19,615 nt of DNA, from assembly GCA_002713455.1 (NCBI GenBank), contig PASX01000054.1:5070-24684 (forward strand), written 5' to 3'. This document shows, one piece after another, positions 15,133-19,615 of this stretch. The notes under the pieces were generated by a model. That model had not been told where the DNA came from. It made no database searches and saw nothing but the letters and a program-made list of their open reading frames with translations. This DNA is from Fidelibacterota bacterium. Lineage in GTDB: Bacteria > Fidelibacterota > Marinisomatia > Marinisomatales > TCS55. Numbering within the stretch: position 1 is the stretch's first letter; each line of letters starts with the position of its first letter. A program made the position numbers and the translations under genes.

Positions 15133-15540
15133 TTATTTTGCAGTGATACTCCAATCAAGTATTCCTGTAAAATTTTTAGCTATAATTACGGCTTTGCTTG
15201 GTTGTGTTATTGATGATGTATTTAAGTCAGTTATATCACCAATAATTGAATACTTGTAGATCTCAGCACCTGTATTATCTTCCAATTTAATTAAGGTTGT
15301 ATCATTAACTTTAGATTCAGTTACAATTAAACTTGAGGCTAAACTTTGACCCTCTTTTAAACCAAATGTTAATTTAATGGTATTTTCCTCACTGAAGTTC
15401 TTTCCTCTTAGAATATATGAAAAAGCTGAGCTTGTGTTAATGATTGCAGGCATATTTTCTACAAGGCCATGGACTGGATCCGAAGGCCCAACACATCCTA
15501 CAAATAAAATAGTTAATTTAATGAAAAATATATTTTTCAT
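15133..15540 (-). CDS. Small hypothetical lipoprotein
   Basis: This 135-residue protein has a short signal peptide ending in a lipobox (LFVG-C16). The mature part looks beta-rich and has no cysteine or recognised domain; the segment AFSYILRGKNFSEENTIKL resembles an IPT/TIG-like or other Ig-like strand pattern, but this is weak. Its ATG overlaps the stop of rmuC by 4 bp, so it is translated as the last gene of the aminopeptidase-HD-RmuC operon. It ends 16 bp from the convergent Asp-box gene with only a weak AT hairpin between them. Function is unknown. Confidence 0.75.
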   Translation of the reverse strand: MKNIFFIKLTILFVGCVGPSDPVHGLVENMPAIINTSSAFSYILRGKNFSEENTIKLTFGLKEGQSLASSLIVTESKVNDTTLIKLEDNTGAEIYKYSIIGDITDLNTSSITQPSKAVIIAKNFTGILDWSITAK

Positions 15541-16634
15541 TCGATCAATTTTTCTTGATCATCTAATTGACCTAATTGAAGTTCATTAATTTTATCCATT
15601 GGCTTTTCTAATTGATTTTTTCTAGTAGAGACCAATTTTTCAAAATGATTTTGAACTGTTCCAATTGTATTCCCAAGCTTATCCATTTGTGCTAGAAACT
15701 CATTCCACTGTTTTCTAAATACACTCATAAGCTGCTGTACCTCACTCGCTTTTTGTTCCATGGAAAAGTTTGATACAGATTGACGAATTAATGAAAGAAC
15801 TGCATAAAGAGTTACTGGAGAACAAAGTAATACTCTATTAGATAATGAAAAGTCAATAATATCCATGTCTTCTTGATTGAGAAATGCATAAATACTTTCA
15901 TTTGGGATGAACATCAAAACGTAGTCTACAGTTCCTGATTCTGGATCGATATATGAACGCTTTTCAATCGATTTAATGTGATTTCTAACGTCATTTAAAA
16001 ATGCTTTCTTCTCTTTCTTTTGCTCATTTTCATTATCAGTATCTAAAAAGTTTTCATAATGAGCTAATGGAAATTTAACATCCATATTAATACATTTTTT
16101 ATCTGGAAGCATGAAAGTGAAATCAGGGCGACCTTCACCCATTTGAGATTGTTTCTCAAAATTTATACCCTCTATCAGTCCCATAAAACTGAGGATGTCT
16201 TCCACCATCTTCTCCCCCCATTGACCTCTAGCTTGAGAACTCGACAAAACGCGTGATAATTTGGTTGTTGTATCAGCTAAATCACCTATACCTTTTTGCG
16301 ATGTTTGGACCTGACCTTTTAACTCATTAGTTGATTTATCTAAACCATCTAATTTTTTTTTCATGTCAATTAATGATTGATCAATTAATTCCTTTTTTTG
16401 ATCTAATTGCCCATCAGATGATTTAACTAATTCGGAAAATTTGTTTTCAGCAAGTTTAAGAAAAGTATCAAGATTTTGATCTAATGCTTGTTTTGAAAGG
16501 TTTCCAAATTCTGCTTTTAAGTGTTCCTGATTAGATTCAACTGAATCAATCTCTTTTTGTCGTACAAACCAAATAATTAATCCTCCAATTATGAACCCAA
16601 ATAAAAATAATATTATTCCCATTAATGAAGTCAT
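15537..16634 (-). CDS. rmuC: RmuC-family DNA recombination protein
   Basis: This 365-residue protein has one N-terminal membrane helix (about 4-24) and then a long coiled coil (about 30-130). The RmuC core has the signature ARGQWGE (135-141), GRPDFTFMLP (168-177) and DVKFP (185-189). The order E141, D171, D185-x-K187 fits the PD-(D/E)XK nuclease fold to which the family is assigned. RmuC limits DNA rearrangements at inverted repeats in E. coli, and its biochemical activity is poorly known. It overlaps its neighbours by 4 bp at both ends (HD hydrolase upstream, small lipoprotein downstream), which implies co-translation. Length is somewhat shorter than E. coli RmuC (about 475), mainly in the terminal regions. 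Confidence 0.93.
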   Translation of the reverse strand: MTSLMGIILFLFGFIIGGLIIWFVRQKEIDSVESNQEHLKAEFGNLSKQALDQNLDTFLKLAENKFSELVKSSDGQLDQKKELIDQSLIDMKKKLDGLDKSTNELKGQVQTSQKGIGDLADTTTKLSRVLSSSQARGQWGEKMVEDILSFMGLIEGINFEKQSQMGEGRPDFTFMLPDKKCINMDVKFPLAHYENFLDTDNENEQKKEKKAFLNDVRNHIKSIEKRSYIDPESGTVDYVLMFIPNESIYAFLNQEDMDIIDFSLSNRVLLCSPVTLYAVLSLIRQSVSNFSMEQKASEVQQLMSVFRKQWNEFLAQMDKLGNTIGTVQNHFEKLVSTRKNQLEKPMDKINELQLGQLDDQEKLIE

Positions 16635-17218
16635 GATGGAGAAACCTCACCTTTTAATCCTAACTCTTCTGCCTTTTCAGAAAGTGCATCAATAACAAAC
16701 TGAACATGCTCCGTTAAGTCTAAGCCCAATTCATCTACACTTAAAAAAATGTCCTCTCTTACAACAGAAGCAGCAAATGATTTTTGTTTTAGCTTTTTTT
16801 TCACTGATCTTGGTTTAACCTCAAAAATTGACTTTGAAGGGCGAACATAAGTTACAGCAAAAATAAATCCTGTTAATTCATCTACTGCAAATAAAGATTT
16901 TGCCATATCAGTTTCTCTTGCAACACCTGTATATGTTGCATGACCCATTATTGCTTGTGTTATTGAATCTGGATATCCTTTTGACTTTAAGATTTCATTC
17001 CCTTTATAGGGGTGTTCTTCCATCGTTGGATACATTTCATAGTCAAAATCATGCATGAGTCCAGTTATCCCCCATTCATTAGGATCTCCATGATATTTTT
17101 CAGCCATTTTTCGCATTGCTTGTTCAACACCTAATGCATGCCGGCGAAGACTATCAGTTTTTGTATACTCATGTAACAATTCAATTGCATCTTTTCTGGT
17201 TGGAAAAACTTGGGTCAT
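16631..17218 (-). CDS. HD-domain hydrolase, COG2316-like
   Basis: This 195-residue cytosolic protein has the metal-binding pattern of the HD superfamily: H27 (LRRHALGVE), H56-D57 in GLMHDFDYE, H69 in EEHPYKG, H93 in MGHATYTG and D113 in AVDELTG. The sequence style MHDFDYExYPxxxEHP is typical of a conserved family of predicted HD phosphohydrolases (COG2316 type) whose substrate is not established; nucleotides are the usual guess. It overlaps the aminopeptidase gene by 4 bp upstream and rmuC by 4 bp downstream. The chain continues past the HD core with a basic stretch (PRSVKKKLKQK) and a helical end. Confidence 0.88.
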   Translation of the reverse strand: MTQVFPTRKDAIELLHEYTKTDSLRRHALGVEQAMRKMAEKYHGDPNEWGITGLMHDFDYEMYPTMEEHPYKGNEILKSKGYPDSITQAIMGHATYTGVARETDMAKSLFAVDELTGFIFAVTYVRPSKSIFEVKPRSVKKKLKQKSFAASVVREDIFLSVDELGLDLTEHVQFVIDALSEKAEELGLKGEVSPS

Positions 17219-18684
17219 ATATCTAATAAATCCACAACTAAACGAATTATTTCACCTGTTGCCAATCCTTTATTTTGATATGGTAAATTTTTATCCCCCC
17301 ATGCAGATCCGGCAATATCAAAATGACACCAAGGAATATTTTCATTAACAAATGAGTTTAAAAATGCTCCACCTGCAATGGATCCTGCTTGTCCAGGTGC
17401 ACCTAAATTCTTTACATCTGCAATGTTGGATTTAACTTGATCTAAATATTCATCCCAAAGAGGGAATTCCCATACTTTTTCACCAGTTATTTTTGAGGAA
17501 GATTTAATTTGTTCAATTAATGGGTTATCTGTTCCCATTATACCGGAAGCTACATGCCCCAAAGCAACAACCACGGCACCAGTTAGAGTTGCAAAGTCTA
17601 AAATAAATTCAGGATCATAATGTTTTGAAGCATAGGATAGTGCATCAGCCAAGATAAGTCGTCCCTCAGCATCTGTATTTAAAACTTCGATTGTTTTACC
17701 ATTATATGCAGTAAGAATATCACCTGGACGATATGCTTTGTCTCCGCTCATATTCTCAGTTGAAGGAACAATGCCAACTATATTCATTTTGGGTTTCAAA
17801 ATTGAAACAATCTTCATTACACCAATAACAACTCCAGCACCACACATATCATATTTCATCTCATCCATTTTTGATGCAGGTTTTATCGATATTCCACCGC
17901 TATCAAAGGTCAAACCCTTACCAACTAATATTTTTGGTTTTTGATTTTTTGGACCCGCCATATACTCCATAATAATAAATTTAGGAGGCACATCTGTTCC
18001 AGAGGAAACACCAGCAAGTGCACCCATTCCCATTTGAGTAAATTTTTCTCTTTCAAAAATAGTTACTTTCATATTGGGAGACTTACCAATTTGTTTTGCA
18101 TTATCTGCTAAATGACTTGGAGTTGCTATATTTCCTGGACGATTTTCTAAGTCACGTGCTAAGCAAACTCCATCAGCAACTGTAACCCCTTTAATTATCG
18201 CTTTTCTATTACCACCTATAATAATAGCATTTTTGAGTTCAAATGGTTTATCGCCTACTGTTTTAAATTCATGAAACTGATAACTACCAAGAACGATACC
18301 TTCAGCAACAGCTTGGGAGAGATAACTATCTCTTGCATCTTTAGGAATTAAAAAACTTACAGATGCTACTTTATTAGTAATACACAATTTTGAAACACCA
18401 GCTGCAGCTTTACGAAGAATTTCAGCAGTAATTTTTCCTTTTTTACCTAATCCATATAAAAAGGCAATGGTACCTTTTTTACCTACAAGAATCTTAACCT
18501 CACCAACTTTACCTTTAATTAAATTGGCTGACAGTGCATTTGAAATTCCCCTACCCAATTCACGATTGACGCCTTGAACTTGACGTGAAAGTTGTAAATC
18601 ATCATAAATTCCAACAGCTACAGAGTTAGTTTTATTTTGTCGCCAATCAGTTGAGCTATATTTAACATTAGAAAGATGTGCCAT
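17215..18684 (-). CDS. pepA: Leucyl aminopeptidase, M17 family
   Basis: This 489-residue cytosolic enzyme removes N-terminal amino acids from peptides using two metal ions. All active-site residues are present: K256, D261 and K268 in VGKGLTFDSGGISIKP, D279 in YDMCGAG, and D338, E340 and R342 in NTDAEGRL. Each sits 14 positions before its E. coli PepA counterpart (K270, D275, K282, D293, D352, E354, R356), so the core aligns without gaps. A good Shine-Dalgarno (AAGGT, 18691-18695 on the minus strand) lies six bases before the ATG. It is the first gene of a four-gene operon with 4-bp overlaps throughout. E. coli PepA also binds DNA in Xer recombination; whether this one does cannot be seen. Confidence 0.96.
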   Translation of the reverse strand: MAHLSNVKYSSTDWRQNKTNSVAVGIYDDLQLSRQVQGVNRELGRGISNALSANLIKGKVGEVKILVGKKGTIAFLYGLGKKGKITAEILRKAAAGVSKLCITNKVASVSFLIPKDARDSYLSQAVAEGIVLGSYQFHEFKTVGDKPFELKNAIIIGGNRKAIIKGVTVADGVCLARDLENRPGNIATPSHLADNAKQIGKSPNMKVTIFEREKFTQMGMGALAGVSSGTDVPPKFIIMEYMAGPKNQKPKILVGKGLTFDSGGISIKPASKMDEMKYDMCGAGVVIGVMKIVSILKPKMNIVGIVPSTENMSGDKAYRPGDILTAYNGKTIEVLNTDAEGRLILADALSYASKHYDPEFILDFATLTGAVVVALGHVASGIMGTDNPLIEQIKSSSKITGEKVWEFPLWDEYLDQVKSNIADVKNLGAPGQAGSIAGGAFLNSFVNENIPWCHFDIAGSAWGDKNLPYQNKGLATGEIIRLVVDLLDI

Positions 18685-18783
18685 TATTTTACCTTATTTT
18701 TAAATAAATATACATTTAAGTAGTAATAAAATTAGTATTTTCAATTCCCTTTTCAAATATTCTAATAAATAATTTAATTTTTG

Positions 18784-18789
18784 TATAAT
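18784..18789 (+). promoter_or_regulatory. Candidate -10 box for the cupin gene
   Basis: A perfect TATAAT preceded by TG lies 31 bases before the cupin ATG at 18821, with a GGAAAAA ribosome-binding stretch between them. No good -35 box is seen at 16-18 bases upstream. The 136-bp gap 18685-18820 divides the divergent pepA operon and cupin gene and is nearly pure A/T. Confidence 0.35.
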
Positions 18790-18820
18790 TATAGAATAAA
18801 AATAATGGAAAAATAATAAT

Positions 18821-19189
18821 ATGATTAAAAAATCAATCAATTTTAAAAATAAATTTGAAAAATTTAATGATTACTGGTCACCTAAGGTTATTAGTGAGAT
18901 GAATTCTTACCAATTCAAACTAGTTAAAGTTAATGGAGAATTCATCTGGCATAAACATACAGACACAGATGAGACATTCATTGTGATTCATGGAAAGCTA
19001 ACTATTCAATTTAGAGATGGAAAAGTTGATATTGATGAAGGAGAAATGTATGTAGTACCTAAAAACACTGAGCATAAACCGATGGCTTTAAATGAATGTC
19101 ATATTATGATTATTGAACCTAAAGGGGTGAAAAATACTGGTAATAAAACTGACGCTGACTTGGAAGCTGAAAACGATATATGGATATAA
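18821..19189 (+). CDS. Small cupin-domain protein
   Basis: This 122-residue single-domain cupin (cupin_2 type) has no signal peptide. Motif 1 is complete: G39, H44, H46 (WHKHTDTDE), E51 and G58. Motif 2 is G74, P80 and H85 (GEMYVVPKNTEHKP). H44, H46, E51 and H85 form the standard metal-binding set, so it probably binds one divalent metal. Such small cupins act as isomerases, dioxygenases or sensors, and nothing here selects among these. It stands alone between the divergent pepA operon and convergent acs. Confidence 0.9.
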   Translation: MIKKSINFKNKFEKFNDYWSPKVISEMNSYQFKLVKVNGEFIWHKHTDTDETFIVIHGKLTIQFRDGKVDIDEGEMYVVPKNTEHKPMALNECHIMIIEPKGVKNTGNKTDADLEAENDIWI

Positions 19190-19190
19190 T

Positions 19191-19217
19191 TATAAAAGTA
19201 AATTTGTTACTTTTATA
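19191..19217 (+). terminator. Hairpin after the cupin gene
   Basis: An 11-bp perfect stem (19191-19201 with 19207-19217) and a five-base loop begin directly after the stop codon. The stem has one G-C pair and is otherwise A-T, and it lacks a strong T-run beyond its own TTTT. It is probably a weak terminator or 3'-end stabiliser for the cupin transcript. A second AT hairpin (19224-19231 with 19236-19243) follows. Confidence 0.5.
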
Positions 19218-19240
19218 GATACATTTCTTATTATGATAAG

Positions 19241-19261
19241 AAAAAATTGGGTTGTCCCAAT
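19241..19261 (-). terminator. Rho-independent terminator of acs
   Basis: A six-bp stem (19246-19251 with 19256-19261) with a three G-C core and a four-base loop is followed on the minus strand by six T (A-run at 19241-19246). It lies eight bases past the acs stop codon at 19270-19272. Confidence 0.75.
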
Positions 19262-19269
19262 CTATCTTA

Positions 19270-19615
19270 CTAAGTTTTTTTTTGACCCATATCTATAAGA
19301 TTACCAACTACTGTAGGATCAGCTAATGTGGAGATATCACCTAAATTATCAAAATCACCTTCTGCTATTTTTCTTAAGATTCTTCTCATTATTTTACCTG
19401 AACGTGTTTTTGGCAAAGCAGGTGTAAATTGTATTTTATCAGGTTTTGCATGAGGTCCAATCTCTTTAGAAACCTTATCCCGAATATTATTTTCAATGGA
19501 ATCAATTGGGTCAACTCCAGTCATCAATGTCACAAAAGCATAAATACCTTGACCTTTAATATCATGAGGAAAACCTACAACAGCTGCTTCAGCAACATCT
19601 TCTGTTTTGCCAATA
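19270..19615 (-). CDS. acs: Acetyl-CoA synthetase, C-terminal end
   Basis: The frame is open to the right edge of the window, so this is the last 115 residues of a longer protein whose start lies outside. The visible part begins in the C-terminal AMP-binding subdomain, [20 protein letters not shown], and continues with GIYAFVTL. It ends with [20 protein letters not shown], which contains the catalytic and regulatory lysine (SGK) that acetyltransferases of the Pat type modify in Acs. The sequence after it, [13 protein letters not shown], is typical of Acs. The enzyme activates acetate to acetyl-CoA using ATP. The stop is TAG, followed by a terminator. An internal GTG at 19531 is not the gene start. 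Confidence 0.93.
   Translation of the reverse strand, partial: IGKTEDVAEAAVVGFPHDIKGQGIYAFVTLMTGVDPIDSIENNIRDKVSKEIGPHAKPDKIQFTPALPKTRSGKIMRRILRKIAEGDFDNLGDISTLADPTVVGNLIDMGQKKT

Noticed and set aside
15117..15134. Bidirectional terminator between the Asp-box gene and the small lipoprotein
   Set aside because: Only a six-bp all-A/T stem with mismatches around it that overlaps the lipoprotein stop codon; too weak to call.
19270..19533. Small separate gene starting at GTG 19531
   Set aside because: The frame stays open to the window edge and the upstream residues are typical acetyl-CoA synthetase sequence.

Overview
The window is about two-thirds A+T by eye and gene-dense, with almost no spare intergenic DNA. 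It comes from a Gram-negative-type bacterium: there are several lipobox signal peptides, Spy/CpxP-like periplasmic proteins, an ECF sigma factor with a membrane partner, and large secreted proteins. The combination of a DUF5117-type zinc metalloprotease, a giant Asp-box (BNR/sortilin-like) protein, a lipoprotein formylglycine-generating enzyme and low GC fits uncultured marine lineages such as Candidatus Marinimicrobia (SAR406) or the wider Bacteroidota/FCB group. That placement is inference from gene content only. No tRNA, rRNA, CRISPR array, transposase or phage gene was seen.

Left part (1-5099). The tail of a GNAT acetyltransferase converges on, and overlaps by 16 bp, serC (phosphoserine aminotransferase). 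The rest of this part is an envelope-stress block read on the minus strand. Two neighbouring paralogous lipoproteins (4134-5099 and 3016-3978) each carry a 91-residue internal duplication built from LTxxQ-type Spy motifs. Next comes a compact three-gene operon: ECF sigma factor, single-pass membrane protein (putative anti-sigma), and small secreted Spy/CpxP-like protein. The operon resembles the CnrH/CnrY/CnrX metal-sensing module in composition but not in order. It has an ECF-type promoter candidate squeezed against the terminator of the preceding gene. Three rho-independent hairpins split this block into separate transcripts.

Middle part (5246-15116). A single-chain UvrD-type helicase with a C-terminal Fe-S PD-(D/E)XK nuclease converges on an FGE-family lipoprotein with both active-site cysteines. 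Divergent from the FGE is a two-gene exoprotein operon: a metzincin-type metalloprotease, whose true start is a GTG behind a perfect Shine-Dalgarno, and an 11-Asp-box beta-propeller protein.

Right part (15133-19615). A four-gene minus-strand operon (leucyl aminopeptidase, HD hydrolase, RmuC, small lipoprotein) has 4-bp ATGA overlaps at every junction. It is followed by a plus-strand cupin gene and the C-terminal end of acetyl-CoA synthetase on the minus strand, with a cluster of three hairpins between them.

Most of the window is core metabolism and secretion. The least explained part is 1493-5099, which could be a sigma-factor-controlled periplasmic Spy-family sensing or chaperone system.
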